Positions 1 through 8,183 of a stretch of 52,155 nucleotides of DNA are shown here, piece by piece. How positions within the stretch are numbered: the first letter of the stretch is position 1; every line of letters begins with the position of its first letter. The notes below the pieces were generated by a model, which did no database searches, was not told where the DNA came from, and was given only the letters and a program-made list of their open reading frames with translations. The DNA lies in assembly GCF_003182155.1 (NCBI RefSeq), contig NZ_QGTG01000018.1, positions 1 through 52,155 on the forward strand. Direction: 5' to 3'. The stretch is from Chitinophaga sp. S165. Lineage in GTDB: Bacteria > Bacteroidota > Bacteroidia > Chitinophagales > Chitinophagaceae. Made by a program: the position numbers and the translations under genes.

Positions 1-66
1 TAACTGTCGGTATGCCTGATCCAAAACTGATGGTTCTTGATGAGCTGCAAAACAACAACTTTTTAA

Positions 67-267
67 CCTTCCCCCCAAGTTTTCAACTTGATCCATTATG
101 CCTCTAACTTAGCCACCACATGGGATTTAGCAGCCTACGCCGAAAAACAACAACTTCAATTTTTACTCTTTCCTGAAGGAATGTCCTACAACCGGAAAAA
201 CGACCAGTGTCGAACCATGCGCGTAAATGAAGTGTTCCTCGACATGGCCCAACAGGCGGGGAACCTG
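67..267 (+). pseudogene. C-terminal remnant of a Bacteroidota serine recombinase
   Basis: Translated in the frame starting at 67, this stretch carries the end of a large serine recombinase: a segment reading KQQLQFLLFPEG, then YNRKN, then RTMRVNEVF, the pattern that closes recombinase-family proteins of this phylum (family knowledge, from memory). A stop lies directly upstream in the same frame at 64-66, and the catalytic resolvase domain is absent, so the gene is broken; only the tail is left in the window. Frame 3 stays open from 3 to 107 but I do not recognise its product. The reading frame continues into the terminator and tRNA that follow, but that part is not protein-like. It sits against the 3' end of a tRNA-Glu gene, which suggests the scar of an integrated element. 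Confidence 0.6.
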
Positions 268-270
268 CCC

Positions 271-310
271 CAAAATAAAAACGGAGATAATACTTTCGTA
301 CTATCTCCGT
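271..310 (-). terminator. terminator of the first tRNA-Glu gene
   Basis: Read on the minus strand, the arms ACGGAGATA and TATCTCCGT (positions 302-310 and 281-289) form a stem extended by a GTAC/GTA segment with a GAAA loop, followed by a T-rich run at 280-271. It lies 7 bases past the CCA end of the tRNA. Confidence 0.75.
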
Positions 311-316
311 CCTCGT

Positions 317-391
317 TGGTACCGCGTACGGGAGTCGAACCCGTCATTCCTCCGTGAAAGGGAGGCGTCTTAGCCGATTGACCAACGCGGC
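317..391 (-). tRNA. tRNA-Glu (anticodon UUC)
   Basis: On the minus strand the sequence folds as a cloverleaf: a 7-bp acceptor stem (GCCGCGT with ACGCGGT, the first pair G-U), an anticodon stem CCTCC/GGAGG around the loop CTTTCAC, giving anticodon TTC for glutamate, and a T arm with GTTCGACTC. The CCA end is encoded (317-319). The gene is identical to the copy at 17071-17145, including the two bases past CCA. It has its own promoter to the right and terminator to the left. Confidence 0.95.
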
Positions 392-409
392 TTTTCCCGT
401 TTGGGATTG

Positions 410-440
410 CAAAGGTAGGGAAATACTTTAAATCGCAAAA
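410..440 (-). promoter_or_regulatory. promoter of the first tRNA-Glu gene
   Basis: On the minus strand a TACCTTTG box (positions 417-410) matches the Bacteroidota -7 consensus TAnnTTTG, and TTTTG (440-436) stands 18 bases upstream as the -33 element. The second tRNA-Glu gene has the same -7 box at the same relative place. Confidence 0.8.
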
Positions 441-491
441 TTTTTTTTAAATATTTTCAAAGAGCACAGAATGTATCACCTTTGTGGTACT

Positions 492-878
492 ATGGGAAAA
501 CTGAACATACTTATAGCAGAAAACGATGCAAATGGTAAGGTCCTGATACAGGAGTCATTTGCCGATACCGGGCTATTTAATGTGGTGGCCGTGGCAGAGG
601 ATGGAAAGATCCTCAAAGATATCATGGAGGAATCTGATATCTTATTTCCTGACGTGATCCTGTCCGCAGCAGGACATGGATATGATGTCCTGTATTATAT
701 CAAAAGAAATGACGCTTTCCGGGAAATTCCTGTCGTAACATACTCAGCTTCAGATAGCGGCAGTGAAGAGAAAAAGTGTCAGCAAATGGGTGCGTTGAAA
801 CATTTCATCAAACCCGACAATGTACCAGGCTATCAGAAAATGGCCAAAGAATTATATGACCTGTTACTCGGTGAATAG
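492..878 (+). CDS. receiver-like protein lacking the phospho-acceptor aspartate
   Basis: A 128-residue protein with the size and outline of a single CheY-like receiver domain. It starts ILIAEND (acidic pocket partly kept, E10 and D12) and ends with the conserved lysine in HFIKP (K105) after VVTYSAS, which supplies the usual Thr/Ser. In the strand that should read PDVILSD, the acceptor position is alanine (A59), followed by AGHG instead of a proline-containing loop, so it probably cannot be phosphorylated in the standard way. I chose ATG 492 over 471 because the receiver fold begins there and a CACCTTTG promoter-like box (477-484) overlaps the longer start. No kinase gene is next to it. It could act as a phosphorylation-independent partner. 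Confidence 0.75.
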   Translation: MGKLNILIAENDANGKVLIQESFADTGLFNVVAVAEDGKILKDIMEESDILFPDVILSAAGHGYDVLYYIKRNDAFREIPVVTYSASDSGSEEKKCQQMGALKHFIKPDNVPGYQKMAKELYDLLLGE

Positions 879-955
879 ACAATTATCCTCTTACCATTCA
901 TGCTGACCAGCCGCGCAGCGGTTGGCTTATAATATCTTATTTACAAATTGTACAG

Positions 956-984
956 AGCCATGACTGATCAGTCATGGCTTTTCT
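956..984 (+). terminator. perfect palindromic terminator
   Basis: Positions 956-979 form a perfect 24-base palindrome (arms AGCCATGACT and AGTCATGGCT around GATC), followed by TTTCT. It lies 77 bases after the receiver-like gene and would end its transcript. Confidence 0.65.
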
Positions 985-1165
985 ATGGAAGAATTACATA
1001 TGTTTAATTTCCTCCCGGTAAGATCAGCAACCGGGGCGATTGAAAAAACAGGTGTACATGCCTTGAATCATCAGGGGATAAAGCGATGGCTTTCATAGAA
1101 TTCCAAATGGAACAATTGAGAAAGTTATGTAATTTGGCCCCGCCGCAATCAACAAACTACTACTT

Positions 1166-2464
1166 ATGAATAGGAAGAACCTATTTCTACTACTTCTGGC
1201 TCTTTTTATATTCCGGGTTATTTATGGCTTGTGCTCGGAATTCTGGTTCCCTGACGAATTACAAATATACCTGATAGGGTTAAAGTCCTTTACCACTGGT
1301 ACCTGGCCTACTTATGGCCCGGATGTCGTGTATACGAATACCCAGATTCCCGGAGGACTGCAAGGAATACTCGTAAGCGCTGGTTTTTATATTGCCAGGC
1401 TACCTGAAATGCCTACTCTGATTGTTAATATCTTGTCTTTTGCCAGCCTTTCTTTACTGGCTTACTATATTACCCGCCGGGTAAAGGGAGTTCCTGCCTG
1501 GATGGTTTGGGTGTTATGTATGACCACCCCGTGGACATTATATTACAGTACGAGGGTCGTAAACCCATCTTATGCAATAGCACTGGCTATTCCCTTTTTT
1601 ATCTGCCTGCTGGAGGTATTGCCGATGAGTAAAGACAAGTTCATTTCTCCGGTACTGGCTTTCTTTGTAATGGGTCTTACAACAACCATGATCATGCAGC
1701 TGCATATGTCCTGGGTGTTGTTATTGCCATATGCAGGAGTAGCAATGTTGTTTTCTTATCGCATGGCAGGGCTTAAAAGTACATCTGTTCGGGTGCTTGT
1801 ATACTTGACAGGACTAATTGTTGGCGCCCTGACACTTATACCTACCTTGCTGCACCCCGATTCCCAGGCTGGTAAGGTTGCATCCAACATTGTATTCAAC
1901 TGGAAGAATGCCGGCAATATTATAACTATTCTAACCAGGTACTGGTCTTTTGCTTCTTTTGAAGTGCCCTACGTAATGGGTAATTCCCAGGAGAAATGGG
2001 AAGTAATGAAAGAACAGATGTGGGTCACACCTTTCATATTTTTATTGCTGATAGTAGGATTTGTACAGGTCGGATTATTTATCCTTTCTTATTTCATCAA
2101 GACGGACAATGAAGAGTGGAAAAAAATGAGATGGTTAAATCTGTTTACATTCCTGTTGGTGTTCGCGAGCTTTTTCTTCTCCATCAAAGGACCGTCCTCA
2201 CATACTTTTTGCATGTTGTTGCCATTGCCGATGATCTATTCTTTCTATTGTTATGAATGGCTGGTTTCAAAGAAGGCCTTTGTGATAAAAGTATTACGCA
2301 TCATTATCATCAGCGGTATCTTCTTTCATATCGGGTTAGGCATTTATAATTTCCATCACAGGTCTCTCTACAAAGACAGGGCTAAAGTTGTGGAAGCCTT
2401 AGAAAAGAAGGACTACAAAATATTGGGGGAAAGACGTTCAGACCAGTTGGGCTATGGTTATTAA
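1166..2464 (+). CDS. GT-C fold membrane glycosyltransferase-like protein (ArnT/PMT type)
   Basis: A 432-residue polytopic membrane protein with about ten hydrophobic segments. The first segment (residues 5-22) is followed by a loop with FWFPDELQIY, an acidic pair just after TM1 as in the catalytic loop of GT39/GT83-type enzymes that move a sugar from a lipid-phosphate carrier onto an acceptor at the outer face of the inner membrane. The loop has further polar residues around YTNTQIPGG. It is a little shorter than typical PMT/ArnT members and lacks a visible soluble C-terminal domain. It stands alone between an upstream terminator and a strong downstream one, so no pathway partner shows its acceptor. 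The GT-C assignment rests on topology and the DE loop motif; the exact family is uncertain. Confidence 0.6.
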   Translation: MNRKNLFLLLLALFIFRVIYGLCSEFWFPDELQIYLIGLKSFTTGTWPTYGPDVVYTNTQIPGGLQGILVSAGFYIARLPEMPTLIVNILSFASLSLLAYYITRRVKGVPAWMVWVLCMTTPWTLYYSTRVVNPSYAIALAIPFFICLLEVLPMSKDKFISPVLAFFVMGLTTTMIMQLHMSWVLLLPYAGVAMLFSYRMAGLKSTSVRVLVYLTGLIVGALTLIPTLLHPDSQAGKVASNIVFNWKNAGNIITILTRYWSFASFEVPYVMGNSQEKWEVMKEQMWVTPFIFLLLIVGFVQVGLFILSYFIKTDNEEWKKMRWLNLFTFLLVFASFFFSIKGPSSHTFCMLLPLPMIYSFYCYEWLVSKKAFVIKVLRIIIISGIFFHIGLGIYNFHHRSLYKDRAKVVEALEKKDYKILGERRSDQLGYGY

Positions 2465-2513
2465 ACTGCTTGCATCTGAATGATCTTCCTTTCGCGCTGC
2501 AAAAGGGCAGACA

Positions 2514-2552
2514 AAAAAGAGGAGTGTCCCGGTAAGAGACACTCCTTTTTTT
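2514..2552. terminator. bidirectional terminator between convergent genes
   Basis: Arms GGAGTGTC (2521-2528) and GACACTCC (2538-2545) form an 8-bp stem with an A-run on the left and seven Ts on the right, serving both the glycosyltransferase-like gene and the dienelactone hydrolase gene. Confidence 0.85.
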
Positions 2553-2564
2553 ATGCTTATTTCC

Positions 2565-3407
2565 TTATTTAAATATTACACCGAAGAAGGTGCGCATATC
2601 GTTCCAGGATGCGGTATCAGCTGCAGCATTGTAAGCAATAGGCATATTGAATTTTTTGCCGTTTGCGGTAGATGCCGGATTGGTAAAGGCATGCGTAGCT
2701 TCAGCATACTCTTTGAAAGTGTAAGGGATGCTCAGAGAATCCAGTTGTTTCCTGAAAGTAGCTACTTCCTGTGGTGCTACAAACGGATCAGCTGCACCAT
2801 GGCATACCAGGATCTGTGCCTTCGTCAGGCCCTTTACAGGTACTACGCCTGCCAGTCCGCCGTGGAAACTAACAACGCCATTTACTGGCAGTCCCAGTTT
2901 AGCGCCATTTAATACCATAGAACCACCGAAGCAGTAGCCGATCGCTGCTATACGGGTAGTATCTGCCTGCGGATAAGTCTTAGCTTTTGCCAGGGCTGCC
3001 TGCAGTCTGCTAAAGCCCAGTTGGGGATTGACATAGAACGGCATAGCGTATGCTTTTGCCTGATCAGGATTGTCGGCATGTTTGCCACCACCGTACATAT
3101 CTATACCGATAGCCAGGTAGCCCAGTTCAGCAAACTGTTTAGCTCTGCTTTTAACATAATCGTCTAATCCCCACCATTCCGGTACGATCAGTACGATCGG
3201 CTTTTTAGCAGTAGTATCATCGCTGAAAGCTACTATGCTGTTCAGTGTTACGCTATCTGCCTGAATAGCGACAGTTTCTTCTGTAATTGTTGGTTGAGTA
3301 GCGGTGCTGTCAGCTTTATGTTCTGATGCAGCAGGCTGGTTATTGCAGGCTGTCATGCATAATGCGATAGCCGCAGGCGCGATCATTGTTGCAAAATTGA
3401 ATTTCAT
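2565..3407 (-). CDS. dienelactone hydrolase family lipoprotein
   Basis: A 280-residue alpha/beta hydrolase. The N-terminus is a lipoprotein signal ending in LCMTAC with the lipidated cysteine at residue 21, which fixes the start at 3407 rather than at the longer ATG 51 bases upstream. The catalytic triad of dienelactone hydrolases is complete: nucleophile C159 in GYCFGG, D207 in GAADPFV and H239 in ATHAF, together with the PEWWG segment (E77) that activates the cysteine in this family. It should hydrolyse ester or lactone bonds at the cell envelope; the substrate cannot be told. A threonine/serine-rich linker (residues 28-55) separates lipid anchor and enzyme. It is a single-gene unit, convergent with the upstream membrane protein. 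Confidence 0.88.
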   Translation of the reverse strand: MKFNFATMIAPAAIALCMTACNNQPAASEHKADSTATQPTITEETVAIQADSVTLNSIVAFSDDTTAKKPIVLIVPEWWGLDDYVKSRAKQFAELGYLAIGIDMYGGGKHADNPDQAKAYAMPFYVNPQLGFSRLQAALAKAKTYPQADTTRIAAIGYCFGGSMVLNGAKLGLPVNGVVSFHGGLAGVVPVKGLTKAQILVCHGAADPFVAPQEVATFRKQLDSLSIPYTFKEYAEATHAFTNPASTANGKKFNMPIAYNAAADTASWNDMRTFFGVIFK

Positions 3408-3547
3408 GTGATAGCTATTGAGTGTTGTATTTTGGAAAAAGGGAATAAAGGTAGGCATTATACAGATTAGGCTGGTAGCCGTTTATCAAATAATGCAACA
3501 TCAGGAAATCGTGCCAAAATTAACGTAGTATTATTTAATTTCAAGGA

Positions 3548-5155
3548 ATGGACCGCGGATTTAACACAGCCATATCAAACTCATTTTTTACAGAGTCAGG
3601 AGTACTGCAACTGGATCTTCTGCAGTTGCTGCCAATGGCCGTCTGCCTATATGACGCCCAGGGAAACATGACATTTTATAATGAAGCTGCTGCGAGGTTA
3701 TGGGGGAGAAGACCCGCAATAAACGACGAGCAGACCGGTTACGAAGATGCTTTCCCGTATTATACGACAGATGGGAATTATCTGTCGCTCAACGCGGCTA
3801 CGCTGGTAGCAATGGCAAAAGAGGGCATACGTTGCGATGATTGGCAGGTCGTGCTTGAACGTCCGGACCGTTCAAGGAGTATTATTAAAGGAAATCTTAT
3901 TATCCTGAAGAATAAGGAAGGGAAGATGACCGCTGTGCTGCATTGTTTCCAGGAAGTACCGGATGTTTCTGCCTCATTACGGGAAATTGAAGAGCACATC
4001 TTACGCTATAGAAGTCTGACCGACGAATTGAAACAGAGTGAAGAGCGCTATCATAAAATGATCGAAGAGGTCGAAGATTATGCGATCCTCCTGATGGACC
4101 AGTCGGGCGTGATCCAGAACTGGAATAAAGGCGCTGAAAAGATCAAGGGCTATCATGAGTCAGAGATCGTTGGAAGGCACTTTAGCGTCTTTTATTTGCC
4201 GGAAGACAGGGACAGGAATCTGCCTCAAAGATTGATCGCAGAAGCGACGCGTACAGGTAAAGCTGTACAGGAAGGCTGGCGAATGAGAAAAAATGGCAGC
4301 CGGTTCTGGGGCAGTATTGTTATTACAGCTTTACATGATACAGAACATAACGTTATAGGCTTCTCCAAGGTAACACGTGACCTGACGGAAAAGAAGCTGG
4401 CCGAAGATAAGATCCAGCAATACGCGAATGAGCTGGAGTTTCAGAACAAAGAGCTGGAACAATTTGCCTATGCTGCGGCCCATGATATGAAGGAACCTCT
4501 TAGAAAAATTCAGTTCTACAATAGCTATATTTTCGATAATGCCAGTCAGCAACTCCCTGAGAAATGTCTGGAGTATTTGAACCGGTCTATCAATGCCGCT
4601 GCGAGAATGAAGGGATTGATAGATGATCTGCTCACATACTCGCAGGCTTCTTCTTTTTCCCAGGAAATGACGGAGACAGACCTGAATGTGATCGTTCATG
4701 ATGTGATCGCATCACATCATGACACCATTGAAAAGAATAATGCGATCATTGAGGTTAGCAATCTTCCTGTAATGCGTATTATTCCGTTTCAATTCAGTCA
4801 GCTGTTCGATAACCTGCTTGGGAATGCGTTAAAATACAGGCACCCGGAACGGCAACCACATATCGTTATTACTGCTGAAAGATCAGCAGCATTGCCTGAT
4901 GGAAAAGTTGCGGACCCGTCTGAGAGCTGCTATTATAAGTTCTCCGTGATCGATAATGGCCTTGGCTTCGAACCAGGTTATGCTGAGAAGCTGTTTGAGC
5001 TTTTTCAGCGATTACACGTCCAGCCGGGCATCTCAGGCTCCGGAATAGGACTCGCCATCTGTAAAAAGATCGTCTTAAATCACCACGGCGTGATCAGGGC
5101 ACACGGTAGTCCCGGGCAAGGCGCCAGGTTTGATATTTACATTCCCTGTGATTAA
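3548..5155 (+). CDS. soluble PAS-PAS sensor histidine kinase
   Basis: A 535-residue kinase without signal peptide or membrane segment, so cytoplasmic. Domain order: a first PAS domain (about 22-140), a second PAS domain with a typical PAC end (about 165-285, ending VTRDLTEKK), a short coiled coil, a phytochrome-kinase-like HisKA domain with phospho-accepting H312 in AAAHDMKEPL, and an HATPase domain with N box (LFDNLLGNALKY), G1 box (DNGLGF) and G2 box (GSGIGLA). The start is preceded by AAGGA. It ends 4 bases before the end of a receiver gene on the other strand; kinases of this subtype commonly pair with Rcp1-like single receivers, which suggests the two work together although they face each other and cannot form an operon. 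Confidence 0.93.
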   Translation: MDRGFNTAISNSFFTESGVLQLDLLQLLPMAVCLYDAQGNMTFYNEAAARLWGRRPAINDEQTGYEDAFPYYTTDGNYLSLNAATLVAMAKEGIRCDDWQVVLERPDRSRSIIKGNLIILKNKEGKMTAVLHCFQEVPDVSASLREIEEHILRYRSLTDELKQSEERYHKMIEEVEDYAILLMDQSGVIQNWNKGAEKIKGYHESEIVGRHFSVFYLPEDRDRNLPQRLIAEATRTGKAVQEGWRMRKNGSRFWGSIVITALHDTEHNVIGFSKVTRDLTEKKLAEDKIQQYANELEFQNKELEQFAYAAAHDMKEPLRKIQFYNSYIFDNASQQLPEKCLEYLNRSINAAARMKGLIDDLLTYSQASSFSQEMTETDLNVIVHDVIASHHDTIEKNNAIIEVSNLPVMRIIPFQFSQLFDNLLGNALKYRHPERQPHIVITAERSAALPDGKVADPSESCYYKFSVIDNGLGFEPGYAEKLFELFQRLHVQPGISGSGIGLAICKKIVLNHHGVIRAHGSPGQGARFDIYIPCD

Positions 5156-5159
5156 AAGC

Positions 5160-5564
5160 TCAACTATTGCTTACTTCCAGCATTTGTCTGGCAATGTTGT
5201 TTAGTTCTTCCGCTTTTGTGGGCTTGACGAAATATTGAACGGCCCCTTTTTCCATACAGCTTCTTACATGCTCAGCCTGGTTAGATGTGCTCCATACAAC
5301 TTTGGGAATGGATTGCAGCCGGGGGATGTCCCGTAGCTGTTCCAGCACCTCTATAGCATTAAAAATGGGCATTTTATAATCGAAAATAAGAAGCGCCGGT
5401 AAACACGAGTCCGGGCAGCCGAGTAGGTATTCAACAGCCTGTTGCCCATCCATTACAGAATGAATGTCGGTGTTGGGATCTAACTTTGTAATGGCATCTT
5501 TAAGAATTTCCTGGTCCTCAGGATCATCGTCCGCTAAAAAAATAATTTTAGCCTTGCTCTCCAT
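5160..5564 (-). CDS. single-domain response regulator (Rcp1-like)
   Basis: A 134-residue protein consisting only of a receiver domain. The acidic pocket ADDDPEDQ (D12-D14), phospho-acceptor D62 in LIFDYKMP, switch S92/T93 and K114 in YFVKPT are all present, so it should be phosphorylated normally. The DDDPEDQEIL start and lack of an output domain resemble Rcp1-type regulators that shuttle phosphate or bind partner proteins. It is convergent with the PAS kinase gene, whose stop codon is 4 bases away, with no terminator visible between them, so the 3' ends of the two transcripts probably overlap. Confidence 0.92.
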   Translation of the reverse strand: MESKAKIIFLADDDPEDQEILKDAITKLDPNTDIHSVMDGQQAVEYLLGCPDSCLPALLIFDYKMPIFNAIEVLEQLRDIPRLQSIPKVVWSTSNQAEHVRSCMEKGAVQYFVKPTKAEELNNIARQMLEVSNS

Positions 5565-5764
5565 ATCAGAATACGTTTAATAAAAACTTGTTCAATTCTC
5601 AATTTATGCATTCTTTTTAAAAAAAAGTTCTCCGAAATAGACAAAATGCAGCGGTAAATTTTCTATTACGGGCGCTTTTGTCAATTGTTCGGGAAGGACC
5701 GTCATTCCCAGGCCCGGAGCAGGCATATAATTTTGTGGTTATCCTGATATCAAAAAGGAATACC

Positions 5765-7072
5765 ATGATAATGAATACCATACGCCTTGGCTGGATAGCC
5801 GCAGCGCTTTTGCCGCTCACTTTTATTGCCTGCAACAAAGACGATGATAATAATCCTGGAGAAAGCACCCAGAAAAGAACGATCACCGTTGAAAACGTAC
5901 TGAACTCCAGAAGCCTGGTGGAGTCAGGAACCTATAAAGGAGAGGGAACACCACCAGTAATTCTGCCCGGTCAGTCTGTTAGTTTTCATTTCTCCGCCTC
6001 AGTTGGTCAGACAGTGACTTTTGCTTCCATGTACGGCTGGTCCAATGATCTGTTCTTCGCACCTGCTAATCCGGGCATCGCCCTGTATAACGAGAAAAAG
6101 GAGCCTATTGAGGGAGATGTTTCCGCCCAGGTAAAACTATGGGATAATGGCACCAGGATCAACCAGAAACCTGGAGCTACCGTTAACCATCCCGGAGTGG
6201 CAGACACAAAAGATATCACTGAAGTGAACGGTGCGGATGCGCAGGGTAATACTTACCTGCCAGCATCATCATTGGTAAAAGCTACATTGAAATATGACGG
6301 AGATTCCTACTTTACATTGACCCTGACCAACACTTCCGGCGGTACGGCTAATGAAACGCCCCTTAGCCCCGGAGTATGGGCTGTGTCCTATATTGCGGGC
6401 GGTCAGCTGCTGAACGATGCACCGCTTTATAAGGCAGGCCAGGCTACAGCGAACGGCTTGACCGCGCTGGCAGAATCCGGAGATAATTCGCAGCTATATG
6501 ATTACGTAAAAGACAATACGGGCATCTTCACGCCATTATCGCCCGTCCTGGTGGTAGTGTATAACGGAGTTGATAATCCGATCTATAAAACGGGCGAAAA
6601 TGATAGAGGACAGGGTTTGAAAAACCTTGCACAGCAGGGTGATGCAAGCATACTTGCGGCAGCACTTGAAAAGTTGAATGGAGTGAAGAAAGTATATGTG
6701 CTCCCGGCGCCTTCTTCAAAAGTATTATTACCAGTTATAGGCAACCAGGCAGGAGGCGTAGTATCGCAGGACCTGGACGTTGTAAAAGGCGACCGCCTTG
6801 CAATTGCCACTATGTACGGTTTTTCAAATGATTGGTTCTTTGCATCTGCTGATAACGGCGTAGATGCTACCCAGACCGGGGATATATCGACCAGCATTAA
6901 ATTGTTTGATGATGGAACAGCTATCGACCAGTTCCCAGGTGCAGGTAATGCACAGTTTAATCTTGGAGGAAGCACATCTGCCGAGAATAAACCGATCAGC
7001 GAGATACCTAACCCCAACGCTTTTACGACCCTTCCCGCTATCAATAATATAGTGAAGGTGACCATTAAATGA
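5765..7072 (+). CDS. spondin-domain lipoprotein with two repeats
   Basis: A 435-residue lipoprotein: the signal ends in LTFIAC with lipidated C23, followed by an Asp-rich tether KDDDNN. Two related regions follow. The first (about 35-180) carries the spondin_N outline with ITVENV, FASMYGWSNDLFFAP and KLWDNGTRINQKPG; the second (about 325-435) repeats it as IATMYGFSNDWFFAS and KLFDDGTAIDQFPG. Between them lies a segment with PLYKAGQATANGL that completes the first domain. Spondin_N domains in Bacteroidota are surface proteins of unknown ligand, perhaps metal-dependent adhesins. Two in-frame ATGs (5765 and 5771) are possible; I give the first. It stands alone, with a terminator after it and a 200-base gap before it. 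Confidence 0.85.
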   Translation: MIMNTIRLGWIAAALLPLTFIACNKDDDNNPGESTQKRTITVENVLNSRSLVESGTYKGEGTPPVILPGQSVSFHFSASVGQTVTFASMYGWSNDLFFAPANPGIALYNEKKEPIEGDVSAQVKLWDNGTRINQKPGATVNHPGVADTKDITEVNGADAQGNTYLPASSLVKATLKYDGDSYFTLTLTNTSGGTANETPLSPGVWAVSYIAGGQLLNDAPLYKAGQATANGLTALAESGDNSQLYDYVKDNTGIFTPLSPVLVVVYNGVDNPIYKTGENDRGQGLKNLAQQGDASILAAALEKLNGVKKVYVLPAPSSKVLLPVIGNQAGGVVSQDLDVVKGDRLAIATMYGFSNDWFFASADNGVDATQTGDISTSIKLFDDGTAIDQFPGAGNAQFNLGGSTSAENKPISEIPNPNAFTTLPAINNIVKVTIK

Positions 7073-7084
7073 CCTATGCTATAG

Positions 7085-7120
7085 ACGGGGGAGCCCTGTA
7101 ACGGGGCTTCCCTTCTTTTA
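7085..7120 (+). terminator. terminator after the spondin lipoprotein gene
   Basis: A GC-rich hairpin (7087-7096 with 7103-7112, one bulge) is followed by a T-rich stretch CCTTCTTTTA, 15 bases after the stop codon. Confidence 0.7.
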
Positions 7121-7228
7121 TAAAAAAAAGCCCCATAACGTACATTAAGGGAAAAATCTGTATCTCTCCGGGAAGTCTGGACATTCCTGTTTCCTCTATA
7201 TTATGGCATCTTTAATCCAGTGATATAA

Positions 7229-8116
7229 ATGCCATACAACATGCAACTGGAATTTACTGATAAATCGACATCGGGCCGTTTTATGGTAAGAGTGAACGAT
7301 CACTCTTTGAAGGGGGAAGGAACAATAAACGGTCAGAAGAGTACGATCAATACGTTCGTCATTAACAAAGGGTGTGAACAGCAGGTCACGATCGATGAAA
7401 TTGTTTACACCATGCCCGCCCATTCGGTACTGCCCCTGGTGGCCAATCAGCATTTTACATTTGAAAAACCAGAACTGTTACTTGCCTGGCAATTCAACAG
7501 GGAGTTTTATTGCATCATGGATCACGATGCAGAAGTGAGTTGTGTAGGTTTTATATTTTATGGAATTAAGCATCCGATGTTCATTCCTCTTACCCCGCAG
7601 GAGATGCAAAGTCTTACTAACATTGAGCAACTCTTTCTGGAAGACATGGAACTGAAAGATAGTATGCAGGGGGAAATGCTGCGTACTTTGTTAAAGCGCG
7701 CTATTATTAATGTTACACGGATCGCCAGGAGGCAGACAGCGGGTTATCAGCATTCTTCGGAAGATAAGATGGATATTATCCGGCAGTTTAATCTGTTACT
7801 GGAAATCAACTTCAGAAAGGAGCATGAAGTGATCTTTTATGCAGAGGCCATGAATAGATCCCCAAAGACATTGACAAATCTTTTCAGGATCTGCAATTGC
7901 CCTTCGCCGTCAACACTTATACATAACAGGATCATACTGGAAGCTAAAAGATATCTGTATTACACAGATAAATCTGCAAAGGAAATAGGCTATAGTCTTG
8001 GGTTCGAGAGTCCTGCTCATTTCAGTCGCTTCTTTAAGCTAAAAACAGGCTGTAAGGTTTCTATGTTCCGCGACCTGATCTGCGCCGATAAAAATAAGGA
8101 GCTCCGGTTGTTATAA
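7229..8116 (+). CDS. AraC-family transcriptional regulator
   Basis: A 295-residue protein. The N-terminal two thirds is a cupin-like sensing region without a recognisable ligand motif; residues about 190-285 form the double helix-turn-helix of AraC proteins, including the second-helix pattern KEIGYSLGFESPAHFSRFFKLKTG and, before it, YAEAMNRSPKTLTNLF. Two starts are close together (7229 and 7241); I keep the first. AraC proteins with this N-terminal type usually sense a small organic molecule and activate neighbouring genes, but the neighbours here (spondin lipoprotein before, GH16 gene convergent after) do not share a promoter with it, so its target is not clear. Confidence 0.88.
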   Translation: MPYNMQLEFTDKSTSGRFMVRVNDHSLKGEGTINGQKSTINTFVINKGCEQQVTIDEIVYTMPAHSVLPLVANQHFTFEKPELLLAWQFNREFYCIMDHDAEVSCVGFIFYGIKHPMFIPLTPQEMQSLTNIEQLFLEDMELKDSMQGEMLRTLLKRAIINVTRIARRQTAGYQHSSEDKMDIIRQFNLLLEINFRKEHEVIFYAEAMNRSPKTLTNLFRICNCPSPSTLIHNRIILEAKRYLYYTDKSAKEIGYSLGFESPAHFSRFFKLKTGCKVSMFRDLICADKNKELRLL

Positions 8117-8120
8117 GAAA

Positions 8121-8160
8121 AGGGTTAACCGGAAGGTAGAAACCTTCCTGGCGTAACCCT
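8121..8160. terminator. bidirectional terminator, two-part stem
   Basis: Outer arms AGGGTTA/TAACCCT (8121-8127, 8154-8160) enclose inner arms GGAAGGT/ACCTTCC (8131-8137, 8142-8148). It lies between the convergent AraC and GH16 genes. Confidence 0.7.
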
Positions 8161-8183
8161 CTCCATTACAAAACTTAAAACAC

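Noticed and set aside
88..357. 89-residue frame ending in the tRNA-Glu gene
   Set aside because: Only its first part resembles recombinase; the end is translated terminator and tRNA, so it is listed as a remnant and not as a gene.
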